Shown here piece by piece: positions 20,832 to 31,946 of a DNA stretch of 64,000 bases (position 1 is the first letter of the stretch; each line of letters begins with the position of its first letter). The translations under genes and the position numbers were made by a program. Source of the stretch: Vibrio sp. YMD68 (GTDB lineage: Bacteria; Pseudomonadota; Gammaproteobacteria; Enterobacterales; Vibrionaceae); assembly GCF_029958905.1 (NCBI RefSeq), contig NZ_CP124614.1:806001-870000 (forward strand). Direction: 5' to 3'. The notes under the pieces were generated by a model, which was not told the DNA's origin, made no database searches, and saw nothing but the letters and a program-made list of their open reading frames with translations.

Positions 20832-22556
20832 TTATTGAGTTTTCTCTGCAATGAACTTATCTACACAAGCTTCAATTTCAGCAGCAGTCGCGAGTGAAAG
20901 TGCTTCCTCAGCCATAGCTTTAACTTCTGCGAAGTTAGAGTTACGGATAACTTTCTTAACTTTAGGGATAGAGATGCCGCTCATTGAGAACTCATCTAGG
21001 CCCATACCAAGAAGCAATAGCGTTGCACGTTCATCACCTGCTAGCTCACCACACATACCTGTCCATTTGCCTTCTTTGTGAGAAGCATCGATGACTTGTT
21101 TGATAACAAGTAAAACCGCTGGAGATAGTGGGTTGTATAGGTGAGAAATCATCTCGTTACCACGGTCTACTGCAAGAGTGTATTGCGTTAGGTCGTTAGT
21201 ACCGATAGAGAAGAAAGACACTTCTTTCGCAAGGTGGTGTGCGATTGCAGCAGCTGCTGGAGTCTCAACCATTACGCCGATTTCGATGTCTTCATCGAAA
21301 GCCAGGCCTTCAGCGCGAAGTTCAACTTTGTACTCTTCGATGGCTTTTTTCAGTTCACGGATCTCTTCAACAGAAATGATCATTGGGAACATGATACGCA
21401 GTTTACCGTGTGCAGATGCACGTAGGATGCCACGCAGTTGATCGCGTAGGATTTCACGACGGTCTAGGCTAATACGTACTGCACGCCAGCCTAGGAATGG
21501 GTTCATCTCTTGAGGAAGATCCATGTATGGAAGGTCTTTATCGCCACCGATATCCATAGTACGGATAATCACTGACTCACCTTCCATCGCTTCGGCTACT
21601 TCTTTGTAAGCAATGTATTGCTCTTCTTCAGTAGGAAGTGCTGTACGGTCCATAAATAGGAACTCAGTACGGTACAGACCAACACCTTCACCACCGTTAC
21701 GTAAAATACCATCACAGTCTTTTACCGTACCGATGTTGCCACAAACTTCTACACGGTGTCCGTCTAAAGTTTCAGCATGTAAGTCTTTCAGTTTTGCTAG
21801 CTCAGCCGCTTCTGCTTCAAAATCGGCTTTGATTTTTTTAGCCGCTTCTAGTTCAGCCTCAGAAGGGTTAACGATGATTTTATTGTTCATCGCGTCTAGT
21901 ACGAGCATGTCGCCGTTCTTTACTTGCTTAGTGATATCGTTAGTACCCACGATAGCAGGAAGTTCAAGTGAACGTGCCATGATTGAAGTATGAGAAGTAC
22001 GACCGCCGATGTCACAAGCAAAACCAAGAACGTAGTCTAGGTTGATTTGTGCTGTTTCTGATGGTGTTAGGTCGTAAGCGACGAGGATAACTTGCTCGTC
22101 AATGTCGCTTAAAGAAACGATGTTGATGCCGAGTGCATTTTTAACGAAACGTGTACCAATATCACGGATATCTGTTGCACGTTCTTTTAGGTATTCGTCG
22201 TCTAGAGATTCTAGCGCACACGCTTGCTCTTCGATAACAGTATGAATTGCGTTATCAGCGTGCATTTTGTCTTTTTTGATGAGTGCTAGGATTTCTTCCT
22301 CTAGCTCTTCATCTTCAAGAAGCATAATGTGACCTTCAAAGATCGCTTCTTTTTCTTCACCGAATGTTTCAAGCGCTTTTTGCTTGATCATTTCTAACTG
22401 TGCAGAGGATTTATTACGAGCGTCAAAGAAGCATTGGACTTGAGCTTCGACTTGGTCGTCTGAAATCGAATGTGTATTTAGGACAATTTCATCTTCTTGA
22501 AGAAGTAGTGCTTTACCAAAAGCAATACCTGGAGATGCTAGGATACCTGAAATCAT
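20832..22556 (-). CDS. ptsI: PTS enzyme I (PtsI)
   Basis: Takes phosphate from phosphoenolpyruvate and gives it to HPr, starting every PTS uptake route in the cell. The 574-residue length is typical. Active-site H189 in [13 protein letters not shown]; the PEP-binding C-terminal barrel shows [13 protein letters not shown] and GMCGELAGD with the catalytic cysteine. Follows ptsH after a 138-base gap containing a strong hairpin and precedes crr. Confidence 0.97.
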   Translation of the reverse strand: MISGILASPGIAFGKALLLQEDEIVLNTHSISDDQVEAQVQCFFDARNKSSAQLEMIKQKALETFGEEKEAIFEGHIMLLEDEELEEEILALIKKDKMHADNAIHTVIEEQACALESLDDEYLKERATDIRDIGTRFVKNALGINIVSLSDIDEQVILVAYDLTPSETAQINLDYVLGFACDIGGRTSHTSIMARSLELPAIVGTNDITKQVKNGDMLVLDAMNNKIIVNPSEAELEAAKKIKADFEAEAAELAKLKDLHAETLDGHRVEVCGNIGTVKDCDGILRNGGEGVGLYRTEFLFMDRTALPTEEEQYIAYKEVAEAMEGESVIIRTMDIGGDKDLPYMDLPQEMNPFLGWRAVRISLDRREILRDQLRGILRASAHGKLRIMFPMIISVEEIRELKKAIEEYKVELRAEGLAFDEDIEIGVMVETPAAAAIAHHLAKEVSFFSIGTNDLTQYTLAVDRGNEMISHLYNPLSPAVLLVIKQVIDASHKEGKWTGMCGELAGDERATLLLLGMGLDEFSMSGISIPKVKKVIRNSNFAEVKAMAEEALSLATAAEIEACVDKFIAEKTQ

Positions 22557-22634
22557 AGCCTTACCTTAAATTGGTCAACTGTAAACGGGAGAGTGTAACT
22601 AAAGTGCTAACGATAAGTTGTAGCTCACTTTTTG

Positions 22635-22687
22635 CCCTATTTCCAATAAAGCCATTTTGCTTTCACAAAATGGCTTTAAAAATAGGG
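22635..22687 (-). repeat. Long hairpin in the ptsH-ptsI gap
   Basis: Inner stem 13 bp perfect (22647-22659 with 22666-22678, 6-base loop) and an outer 8-bp stem (22635-22642 with 22680-22687). It lies just after ptsH. There is no long T run on the minus strand, so it may be an attenuator or an mRNA-stability element that lets HPr exceed EI. Confidence 0.65.
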
Positions 22688-22694
22688 GACCGGA

Positions 22695-22952
22695 TTAGTG
22701 TAGCTGGTCCATTAGTGCTACTAGGTGGTCAACAGCTTGTTGTGCTTGCGGGCCTTCAGCTGAAATAGTGACTTTTGTGCCTTTAACTAGGCCAAGAGTT
22801 TGCAGCTTGAAAAGGCTCTTAGCGCTAGCGCTTTTACCGTTAGAAGTCACAGTGATGTCCGCATCAAAACTTTTTGCTTCTTTAACGAACTGTGCAGCTG
22901 GACGTGTGTGAAGGCCATTTTCTGCAGTGATTTCTACTTGCTTCTCGTACAT
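22695..22952 (-). CDS. ptsH: PTS phosphocarrier HPr (PtsH)
   Basis: Small histidine protein shuttling phosphate from enzyme I to IIA domains. All 85 residues of the family are present with H15 ([10 protein letters not shown]) and the conserved S46 (SAKSLFKLQ) that kinases modify in Gram-positive bacteria. First gene of ptsHI-crr, transcribed away from cysK's terminator. Confidence 0.98.
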   Translation of the reverse strand: MYEKQVEITAENGLHTRPAAQFVKEAKSFDADITVTSNGKSASAKSLFKLQTLGLVKGTKVTISAEGPQAQQAVDHLVALMDQLH

Positions 22953-23198
22953 GTTATTACCCCAATTGATTTATTTTTTGTTAGTTTATTCGTCTAATTT
23001 AGCTTAACTCTTTCAACAACTTTCTGCTACCTGAGTAACGTCGTTTCCGTGTCAGAACTGATACTAGATCAAAGTTATGCAACCGCGAATCTTATCCATA
23101 TGGCGATTCGACATTGTCTAAATATGTTTATCGCTTCTTTATTTTGAAGCTAAAAATAAAACCGTCTTGATAGTACCAAAGGTGCGGCAGGGATCAAC
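22953..23198. other. Region between ptsH and the cysK terminator
   Basis: About 245 bases holding the ptsH promoter region. I see AT-rich promoter-like DNA and a degenerate dyad near 23059-23076 (around CTAGATCAAA) that is too weak to call a CRP site. No open frame with a ribosome site. Confidence 0.4.
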
Positions 23199-23225
23199 AA
23201 AAAAGCCCCTAAAAGGGGCTTTTTT
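23199..23225 (-). terminator. Terminator downstream of cysK
   Basis: Stem 23199-23210 with 23214-23225 (core GCCCCT/AGGGGC), short A loop and T runs on both sides. It lies 27 bases past the cysK stop. Confidence 0.9.
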
Positions 23226-23251
23226 GTAGTAAAAATTGATTTGACCACATA

Positions 23252-24217
23252 TTACTGCTGGTTCTCTTTCTCTCCAAAGATACCTGCAAATAGGGCTGTA
23301 CTTAGGTAACGCTCACCTGAACTTGGTAGTACGGCAACGATAGTTTTCCCTGCAAATTCAGGCAGTTCAGCAATTCTATTAGCAGCAACGATAGCTGCAC
23401 CAGAAGAGATTCCCGCAAGGATACCTTCCTCTTCCATTAGGCGCTGAGCCATTTCGATTGCTTCTTCCGAAGTGACGGCTTCAACACGGTCAAGTAATTC
23501 TAAATCTAGGTTTCCAGGGATGAAGCCTGCACCGATACCTTGGATTTTGTGCGGAGCTGGCTTCACTTCTTCACCGGCTAGCACTTGAGCAATCACTGGC
23601 GATTCAGCTGGCTCTACTGCGACGGAAGTCAATGTGTCTTTCTTGCTTTTCAGGAAGCGGCTCGTACCTGTAATGGTACCGCCCGTTCCAACGCCAGAAA
23701 CAAGCACATCAACGTCACCATCTGTTGCATCCCAGATTTCTGGTCCAGTTGTCTTTTCGTGAATTTGTGGGTTTGCTGGGTTGTTGAACTGTTGTAGCAA
23801 AAGGTATTTATCAGGGTTTGAAGCAGCGATCTCTTCAGCTTTAGCAATAGCGCCTTTCATGCCTTTTGCCGCTTCTGTCAGTTCCAGTTTTGCGCCTAGT
23901 GCTTTTAGCAATTTACGGCGCTCAAGGCTCATTGATTCAGGCATAGTCAGCGTCAATTTGTATCCACGAGCAGCTGCTACGAATGCTAAGGCGATACCAG
24001 TGTTACCACTTGTTGGCTCAACCAATTCAACACCTTCTTTCAGTGTTCCTGCTTTTTCTGCTTCCCAAATCATGTTAGCACCAATACGGCACTTAACACT
24101 GAAGCTTGGGTTACGGGCTTCAACTTTAGCCAGTACTTTACCGTTACTGACTTTGTTTAAGCGTACAAGTGGAGTGTTACCAATCGTTTGTGAATTGTCT
24201 TCGTAGATCTTGCTCAT
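23252..24217 (-). CDS. cysK: Cysteine synthase A (O-acetylserine sulfhydrylase)
   Basis: PLP enzyme making cysteine from O-acetylserine and sulfide. The 321-residue protein has the PLP lysine K42 in [14 protein letters not shown], the substrate loop [12 protein letters not shown] and the PLP phosphate loop [12 protein letters not shown]. The pair with cysZ (sulfate uptake) just upstream on the same strand fits sulfur assimilation; a MITE-like element sits between them. Confidence 0.96.
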   Translation of the reverse strand: MSKIYEDNSQTIGNTPLVRLNKVSNGKVLAKVEARNPSFSVKCRIGANMIWEAEKAGTLKEGVELVEPTSGNTGIALAFVAAARGYKLTLTMPESMSLERRKLLKALGAKLELTEAAKGMKGAIAKAEEIAASNPDKYLLLQQFNNPANPQIHEKTTGPEIWDATDGDVDVLVSGVGTGGTITGTSRFLKSKKDTLTSVAVEPAESPVIAQVLAGEEVKPAPHKIQGIGAGFIPGNLDLELLDRVEAVTSEEAIEMAQRLMEEEGILAGISSGAAIVAANRIAELPEFAGKTIVAVLPSSGERYLSTALFAGIFGEKENQQ

Positions 24218-24639
24218 GTTGATGTTCCTTCATTACACGTTTTGTGAATATGTGTAGAAGAATATGCGCTAAGTAAAAAACGGAAAAGGATTAAAAAGTT
24301 ATAACATATAGAAGCAAGGTAGGTTATCTGGCAAATGCACCCTAGCAAACAGAGGTGTCTGCTAGGGCGTGTTGACCTTTCGAGCTGATTTTTGCAGCAA
24401 CTTGATGGGTATTTAGACAAGGCAGAGGCTTAGATATGTAGTTATTTTACTTGAGAAGCCTCTAACGCTGTATCAATACCCAACAAGTGCTGCCCGAAGG
24501 GTTCGGTTAAAATCGTTTTATGCTTTGTTGAGAAGTCTTTGCTTAGAATAACTAGGCATCATACTTCTCGCCGCGCCTAAAACGATTTTATCTCGAACAA
24601 AATTTAACCGCGAAAGATCAACACGCCCTAGGATTTTTA
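24218..24639. other. 422-base gap between cysK and cysZ
   Basis: Bases 24218-24361 hold the AT-rich cysK promoter region. Bases 24362-24631 are the MITE-like element described separately. The last 8 bases lead to the cysZ stop, so the element took the place where a cysZ terminator would be expected. No credible gene. Confidence 0.7.
24366..24627. mobile_element. MITE-like element, 262 bp, with CTAG target duplication
   Basis: Terminal inverted repeats of 17 bp, GGCGTGTTGACCTTTCG (24366-24382) and CGAAAGATCAACACGCC (24611-24627), match at 16 of 17 positions. The flanks are the 4-base direct repeat CTAG (24362-24365 and 24628-24631). No transposase is encoded. The interior folds as two long hairpins: 24394-24413 with 24475-24493 plus 24424-24431 with 24456-24463, and 24508-24520 with 24578-24590 (13 bp perfect) plus 24530-24536 with 24563-24569. 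A 4-base CTAG duplication is typical of IS5-type insertion; the mobilising transposase is not identified. Confidence 0.8.
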
Positions 24640-25383
24640 TCAGATTTTGTTTTTATATTCTGCTACCCACATAGCGGTTGCACCGCAAACAGCAACAGGC
24701 ATGACAATGAGGTTTAGAATTGGAATCGTGGTGAAAATAGCAACTAAAGCCCCAAAGCTGTAGGTTTTGGTTTGATTTTGTTTCAAATGGTGTCGCATTT
24801 GATTGAACTCAACCTTGTGGTTATCAAATGGGTAATCACAATACTGAATGGCAAGCATCCAAGCTGTGAATATAAACCATAAAATTGGGCCTAGGGTTTG
24901 GCCAAAGGCAGGGATAAGCAATAATAAAAATAATCCAATGGCTTTGGGAATAACATAAAGGAGCTTTCTCCATTCGCGTGCGAAAATACGAGGCAGATCT
25001 TTAACTATAGAGAGAAGCCCATCGTCGTTAACCGAATGACCGATTAAGTATTCTTCGACTTTTTCAGCCAGTAGCCCATTAAAGGGGGCGGCGATGAAGT
25101 TAGCCAATGTGCTAAAGAAATAGGAAAACGTGGCTAAAACGGTAATCACAATGAGGGGCCAAAGAATATAGCTGAGCCAAGTCAGAAACTCAGGCAGTTG
25201 CGCCATCCACTGAGTTATCCAATTGTCCATATTGGAAAAGAGGTAAAAGAGCGCGCCGCCCACCAGAATAATATTCGCCATCAGAGGCATAAGAACAAAT
25301 CGACGAATTCCAGGAGTTAATGCTAACTCTAACCCGTAGAAAAAATACCCAAACCCACTTCGTTGTAAAGACCTTGCGTCCAT
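24640..25383 (-). CDS. cysZ: Sulfate transporter CysZ
   Basis: Inner-membrane sulfate permease of the CysZ family (DUF540/EI24 fold). The 247 residues start with the typical RSGFGYFFYGLELALTPGIRRFVLMPL-like head, here as GFGYFFYGLELAL and LMPLMANI, and have about four long hydrophobic stretches; AFGQTLGP and CDYPFDNH are family-like. It feeds sulfate to assimilation that ends at cysK downstream. Divergent from zipA. Confidence 0.93.
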   Translation of the reverse strand: MDARSLQRSGFGYFFYGLELALTPGIRRFVLMPLMANIILVGGALFYLFSNMDNWITQWMAQLPEFLTWLSYILWPLIVITVLATFSYFFSTLANFIAAPFNGLLAEKVEEYLIGHSVNDDGLLSIVKDLPRIFAREWRKLLYVIPKAIGLFLLLLIPAFGQTLGPILWFIFTAWMLAIQYCDYPFDNHKVEFNQMRHHLKQNQTKTYSFGALVAIFTTIPILNLIVMPVAVCGATAMWVAEYKNKI

Positions 25384-25607
25384 TCAGAAATTACCCTTTT
25401 TGTGTCGTATTCTCTATTCTACTTAACTTTGTTAATAAAAAAAGAGGATGAAATTCTAATCAAGGTTGAACTTATTACATTAATTTGTTCTAAAAGAGTC
25501 ATGAGTTTTGGTAGAGTAACACCAGTATTTAGGTTTTTTCCCTTGATGTGAACGGAATACAGTTCGTTCGATCATTATTTTTATCATCAAGTTATTGAGA
25601 GTTAAGT

Positions 25608-26609
25608 ATGCAGGAATTGCGATTCGTACTTATTATTGTCGGCGCATTGGCGATAGCAGCGTTACTGTTTCATGGTCTGTGGACCAGTAAAAAAGAAGGG
25701 AAAACCAAGTTTGGTGATAAACCACTCGGTAAATTGAAGACAACAAAAGACGAAACAGAAGTCCCCCCTGAGCGTGGGTTTGCTCCTGAAGACGATTATG
25801 AAGTGGTTCGTAAAAAGCGGAAAGCACCGAACTTTCAAAATGATATTTCGACGGATGCAGATCCTTTGATTGACTCTGATCCCCTCATCGACAGCTATGA
25901 ATCTCAGCTTGAGCCCATCATGACCAATGCTCAAGACACCGAACGTGATGATCAGGAGATTCCTTCTTTTAGTGCGATTAGCGATACAGACATTCCTGTT
26001 GAAAGCCATTTTAACGAATTAGAGCACTCAGAGAATCAACCTGACTACGCACTAAGCAGCGAATCAATGCCTGAGGTAGAGCTAGACAGCACCGATGACA
26101 TAGACAGTATTACCGAAGAAAACCAAACAATTGATGTGGCTGAGTCGGCAAATGTAAATGAGAGTAGTACTGAACGCACTGAGCCAGAGGTGGAAGTCAT
26201 CGTCCTTAACGTTCATTGCGCAGGAGACAGTCCTTTTACTGGCATTAAACTTTTCGATAGCATGGAGCGAAACGACTTGAGCTATGGCGATATGGATATA
26301 TTCCATTACCATGCCGATGCGTCGCCAACCAGTAAGGTTTTGTTTAGTGTGGCAAATATGATGCAGCCGGGGACACTAAAACATGATGATCCAGCTGATT
26401 TTTCGACCAAAGGTATTTCTTTCTTTATGACGTTACCTTGTTACGGTGACGCTGAGCAAAACTTTAATCTGCTTTTAAGAACCGCTCAACAAATTGCCGA
26501 TGATTTGGGGGGGAACGTGCTTGATGACCGACGCAACCTCATGACCCCAGATAGGCTGTCAGCGTATCGACGACAAATTCAAGAGTTTAAAACGGCTTTG
26601 CCTGCTTGA
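25608..26609 (+). CDS. zipA: Cell-division protein ZipA
   Basis: Membrane anchor that tethers FtsZ to the inner membrane at the division ring. N-terminal membrane span about residues 5-25 with a short periplasmic start (MQELRFVL), then a charged linker, an acidic unstructured region (about 60-195) and the FtsZ-binding C-terminal domain (about 200-330; [31 protein letters not shown]). Total 333 residues. Followed by its own terminator and ligA, the order known in gammaproteobacteria. Confidence 0.95.
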   Translation: MQELRFVLIIVGALAIAALLFHGLWTSKKEGKTKFGDKPLGKLKTTKDETEVPPERGFAPEDDYEVVRKKRKAPNFQNDISTDADPLIDSDPLIDSYESQLEPIMTNAQDTERDDQEIPSFSAISDTDIPVESHFNELEHSENQPDYALSSESMPEVELDSTDDIDSITEENQTIDVAESANVNESSTERTEPEVEVIVLNVHCAGDSPFTGIKLFDSMERNDLSYGDMDIFHYHADASPTSKVLFSVANMMQPGTLKHDDPADFSTKGISFFMTLPCYGDAEQNFNLLLRTAQQIADDLGGNVLDDRRNLMTPDRLSAYRRQIQEFKTALPA

Positions 26610-26650
26610 GTTTAAGAGCCTAAGATAGAAGTAACAAAAACGCTTTTTAC

Positions 26651-28738
<2,088 letters not shown>

Positions 28739-28776
28739 TTATCTTTATTAAGCGGATAAAAATAGCTAAAAAACCC

Positions 28777-28816
28777 AAAAAAGGCACGAATCCGATAAGG
28801 TTGGTGCCTTTTTTTA
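28777..28816 (+). terminator. Terminator downstream of ligA
   Basis: AAGGCAC...GGTGCCTT stem (28781 onward with 28799-28810) and seven T on the plus strand, 40 bases after ligA. Confidence 0.85.
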
Positions 28817-29267
28817 TGCTCAAAATATAGTCTTGTGAATTGTGGCTAACAACAAAAATAAAATAGAGTGATGTTGTTCAAATTATTAGTTATAGGTTGG
28901 TTTGACGCTAAAACTATGCGATCCACTTCAAGTAAAGTTTGGATAATTTTTCTTTAAGTTATTGTTTTTAAATGGTTTGATTTTGATTTGCTAAAGTTCA
29001 TTTTATTTATAAGATCTTGATCACTAACTAGAGCAAAGTTTGGCCTGGCTCATATTTTTTTAGATAAAAATTAAGTTCTCGTTGATATTTTTTGATGCAA
29101 AGTTAGTCTGTAACTCATGGATGCACGATGTGTATGCAGGAAATAAGAAAATCAAAAATTAAGACTAATTTAGATTTTCGACATAGGAATTGTTTTCTCC
29201 CTTCGGCGGCCAACTTAAGGTGAGAAATATAAAATAGCTATATATCCATTTTTTAGGAGTTTTTTCC
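28817..29267 (+). promoter_or_regulatory. Long leader and promoter region of the porin gene
   Basis: About 450 AT-rich bases without a convincing gene. A degenerate CRP-like dyad (AAGATCTTGATCACT, about 29011-29025) is visible with only the right half close to consensus. A GC-richer patch at 29198-29215 (CCCTTCGGCGGCC) stands out in the AT-rich DNA. AGGAG at 29253-29257 is the ribosome site of the porin. A 28-codon frame at 28871 was seen but is not convincing. Confidence 0.45.
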
Positions 29268-30362
29268 ATGGACAAAATGTTTAAACGTACACTTTTAGGC
29301 GCGGCAGTTTCTCTTGCTGCAGTTTCTGGCTCAGCTAACGCTGCAATCGAACTAGCGGGTCAAGCGGTTCAAGTTTATGGCCAAGCGGCTGGTGGTGTTC
29401 AGCTTTGGTCTCCAAGCGGAGAAGGTAAAGACAACACAGTAGTTGTTGATATTGAATCTCGTATCGGCTTCCGTGGTGTAGTTGAGTTCGATGATTTTGC
29501 TCCAGATTTCGTGTGGCAGATTGAAGGTCAGAATGCTAACAATAGTACAAATGGAGGCCAATTTGGTGCTCGTGATACATACATTGGTTTCGCATTTGAT
29601 GGATTAGGTTCATTCAAATTTGGTCGTCAGCTAGTTGCTGCATACAACTACGTCGATTGGCCACACTCAAACCCTGGCCTAGGTAACGTTTTTGATTGGC
29701 ACAATGCGATTGACGCATCTTACGCTGACCGTACAGATAACAATCTTCGTTTTGATTCAGTGTCATTTGGTGGTTTCAATATTCAAGCAACACTAAGTGG
29801 AATGGGTTCAACAACAGATGCACTAGTATCAAGTGTTGGTGCTTCTTTCTCTAGAGATTCATTTAGCATCCACGGTGGTTACTACCACCAAGGGGAGTAT
29901 GACACCTCTGGTACTAACGATGCTCCAATTGTCAAGAACCCAACTACTGGTGATTACGAGATCAACAAAGAATTCGGCCTAGCTGTGTTAGGTAAAGGCG
30001 GTGATGTTTCTTACGCTATCGTTGGTGGTTCAGCTTACTTAGGTGACGTGACGTTAACAGCTGCATTCAAAAACATGCAAAACAACCGCACTGACGATTC
30101 ACAAGATGCATTCTCAGCGACAGCTCAGTATGTGATCGGTGGTCAGTGGGTTCTAAAAGCGGGTTACGCAGCAACTTCTGAGTCAGATAAGAAAATCAAG
30201 TCTAAAGGTGCGGACGATAGCTCTACAGCAATTACTGGTCGTCTAGGTTACTTGCTTCCAAGTACTTACCTATACGCAGATGTACGTAACTACGATATGC
30301 TAGGTGACACTAAAGGCGATGATGGCACACGCTTCATCGTTGGCGCAGAATACTACTTCTAA
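29268..30362 (+). CDS. chiP: Outer-membrane porin, probable chitoporin
   Basis: Gram-negative general-porin family trimeric barrel. Signal peptide to about residue 25 (SGSANA), then QVYGQAAGGVQLW and repeated beta-strand patterns (FKFGRQLVAAYNYVDWP, FGGFNIQATLSG), ending in the aromatic terminus FIVGAEYYF required for barrel insertion. 364 residues. In V. cholerae the gene directly after ligA is the chitooligosaccharide porin ChiP, so position and length support that role; the sequence alone does not prove substrate. Codon use looks like that of a highly expressed gene. Followed by a DUF2057 gene 81 bases on. Confidence 0.8.
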   Translation: MDKMFKRTLLGAAVSLAAVSGSANAAIELAGQAVQVYGQAAGGVQLWSPSGEGKDNTVVVDIESRIGFRGVVEFDDFAPDFVWQIEGQNANNSTNGGQFGARDTYIGFAFDGLGSFKFGRQLVAAYNYVDWPHSNPGLGNVFDWHNAIDASYADRTDNNLRFDSVSFGGFNIQATLSGMGSTTDALVSSVGASFSRDSFSIHGGYYHQGEYDTSGTNDAPIVKNPTTGDYEINKEFGLAVLGKGGDVSYAIVGGSAYLGDVTLTAAFKNMQNNRTDDSQDAFSATAQYVIGGQWVLKAGYAATSESDKKIKSKGADDSSTAITGRLGYLLPSTYLYADVRNYDMLGDTKGDDGTRFIVGAEYYF

Positions 30363-30443
30363 TCAGTTACATAGCTAGCAGTATTATGTAGTATAAACGA
30401 GCATCTAGATTAGATGCTCGTTTTCATTTAAAGGAGAATATAA

Positions 30444-31205
30444 ATGAAAGTAATGAATAGAATGTTAGTTGTTGGTGCCATGATTACTTCATTCGCTCCT
30501 ATGGCTGCCGTTGATGTAACCATTGATAGAAACATATCTGCAGTGATAGCCAATGGTGAAGAAGTTGGATTCTTTGTATTAAAGAAAAGTACATTCGAGT
30601 ATGAGAATGGGCAAAATCAAATTGTTGTTAGAGTTGCCCAACTTGTCGATAAACAGGGAGAAAAAGAAAAGTTTAATTCACACCCTGTTGTTATCACATT
30701 TGATGCTGCAGATACGACTTTGAAAATTGATATAGAATCTGACATCACTCGAGTAGAGCACGCAGAAGCATTCAATAAAGATCCACGTTTTGTAGTGACG
30801 GATAAATCCGGTAAAGAGATTAAAGTAAAGCAAGATATACTGCCTGCATCGAGCGGTATTTCTCGCGATTATGTCAAAGAATTAGCTCGATATAACTCGA
30901 AGCATTCTATTGAAGGCATGGCGGTAGCGACAACAGCAACAACCGCCGTTGCTGTAGAAAGCCAGCCTGAAGCGAAAACGTCCCCAGCTCCGAGCCAGCC
31001 ATCTCAAATGGTTGAATATTGGTATGAGAAAGCGTCTAACGAAGAAAGAACCGTATTCAGTGATTGGGCGTTTGATAACAGAAAAACTAAAGAAGTAGAA
31101 GTTATCGAAGGCAGTAAAGCATTAGAAATGACCAGTTACTGGTATGGCCAAAGTAATATGAAGGAAAGAAAACAGATTTTAGCTTGGTTATTAGAGCAAG
31201 AATAA
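30444..31205 (+). CDS. DUF2057-family secreted protein with duplicated C-terminal motif
   Basis: Periplasmic protein of the DUF2057 (YccT-like) family; function unknown. Signal peptide to about residue 22, an N-terminal beta-rich region (VDVTIDRNISAVIANGEEVG) and a variable Ala/Thr/Pro linker at about 158-187. The C-terminus contains two copies of a W-Y/E-R/W motif: M189VEYWYEKASNEERTVF and M229TSYWYGQSNMKERKQIL. The family normally shows one. It stands 81 bases after the porin with a ribosome site (AAGGAG) and may be cotranscribed with it. Confidence 0.82.
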   Translation: MKVMNRMLVVGAMITSFAPMAAVDVTIDRNISAVIANGEEVGFFVLKKSTFEYENGQNQIVVRVAQLVDKQGEKEKFNSHPVVITFDAADTTLKIDIESDITRVEHAEAFNKDPRFVVTDKSGKEIKVKQDILPASSGISRDYVKELARYNSKHSIEGMAVATTATTAVAVESQPEAKTSPAPSQPSQMVEYWYEKASNEERTVFSDWAFDNRKTKEVEVIEGSKALEMTSYWYGQSNMKERKQILAWLLEQE

Positions 31206-31212
31206 ACTTACA

Positions 31213-31246
31213 AGGCAGGTGAAATGTCAGTGATAAACACCTGCCT
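31213..31246. terminator. Hairpin between the DUF2057 gene and the small secreted-protein gene
   Basis: Nine-bp perfect stem AGGCAGGTG (31213-31221) with CACCTGCCT (31238-31246). It lies between convergent genes but has no clear T run, so termination is only suggested. Confidence 0.5.
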
Positions 31247-31273
31247 ATTACCTCATACTTTTTACCCTTTGGT

Positions 31274-31441
31274 TTATACTTTGTGCCCTTTGTTTTGTTG
31301 GCACATAAACGCCGTTAACCTTACAACGTCACCACTTTCAAGCTTACAGTCAACAAGTGGCCCCGTCTGCGGAGTCCCTGTATTTGATAATGCAGGAAAT
31401 GAGAAAACTAAGGCTAAAAACAGGATTTTGACTCGGTTCAT
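31274..31441 (-). CDS. Small secreted protein with two cysteines (55 residues)
   Basis: Short gene: ATG complementary to 31439-31441, stop at 31274-31276. Strong ribosome site AGAGGA 8 bases upstream. The product has a clear signal peptide (MNRVKILFLALVFSFPALSN) with probable cleavage after ALS, then a mature part of about 35 residues with VDCKLESGDVVRLTAFMCQQ, placing cysteines C32 and C47 fifteen apart as for one disulfide. I do not recognise a named family. The opposite strand carries an open frame (31224-31514) that lacks a ribosome site and any protein-like pattern. Confidence 0.68.
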   Translation of the reverse strand: MNRVKILFLALVFSFPALSNTGTPQTGPLVDCKLESGDVVRLTAFMCQQNKGHKV

Positions 31442-31488
31442 TTTTTATCCTCTTTTTTTATACTTCAAATTTAGAGGTTGTTCGTCAA

Positions 31489-31938
31489 TTAAACAACCTC
31501 AACTTTTAGAGTGATGCCATCCACCCCTATTATTTTGATCGTCTGCCCAGAAGATATCGCTTGAGATGTCTCTGCTTTCCAGGTGGAATCCCCAACTTTT
31601 AATCGACAAGATCCAGCGGGTAAATCTTCGCTCACTGTGAGTATTTTTCCCACGAGTTGCTTTTGTTTCTGATTTAAGTCTCGGTTTTTATCGTCTTGGG
31701 TATCGTTTTTGATTTGCTTTCTCCACCACAACCAAGTGGTGATGAGAGAGAATACGCCAAACGAAACCCACTGAAGCTGCCAGCTCATCGGTAAGCTAGA
31801 CAAGATAACACCGACGATGAGTGCTGAAATACCTAGCCATAAAAAATAACCAGCGGTGCCTAGTAATTCCATTGCGAGCAGGGCGAGGCCAAACGCTAAC
31901 CAATGCCAATGATTGATTGAATCTAAGAATTCCAACAC
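31489..31938 (-). CDS. NfeD-family membrane protein (YbbJ-like)
   Basis: Partner protein of the stomatin-like QmcA. 149 residues: hydrophobic segments about 12-27, 30-48 and 52-69, then a soluble OB-fold-type domain (about 90-149; GKILTVSEDLPAGSCRLKVGD). Gene follows qmcA by 8 bases, the conserved NfeD/SPFH pairing, which is thought to act in membrane microdomains or protein quality control. Confidence 0.9.
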   Translation of the reverse strand: MLEFLDSINHWHWLAFGLALLAMELLGTAGYFLWLGISALIVGVILSSLPMSWQLQWVSFGVFSLITTWLWWRKQIKNDTQDDKNRDLNQKQKQLVGKILTVSEDLPAGSCRLKVGDSTWKAETSQAISSGQTIKIIGVDGITLKVEVV

Positions 31939-31946
31939 ATGTTCAC

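Noticed and set aside
23059..23080. Possible CRP site upstream of ptsH
   Set aside because: Only the right half-site is near consensus; left half has several mismatches.
28871..28957. 28-codon frame in the porin leader
   Set aside because: Weak ribosome site, no recognisable pattern; probably chance in AT-rich DNA.
29047..29066. TGGCTC-N4-TTTTTT resembling a sigma-54 promoter upstream of the porin
   Set aside because: The -12 element lacks GC; too far from TTGCA consensus.
31224..31514. 96-codon plus-strand open frame after the DUF2057 gene
   Set aside because: No convincing ribosome site, no protein-like composition and it covers the minus-strand 55-residue secreted-protein gene and the end of the NfeD gene.
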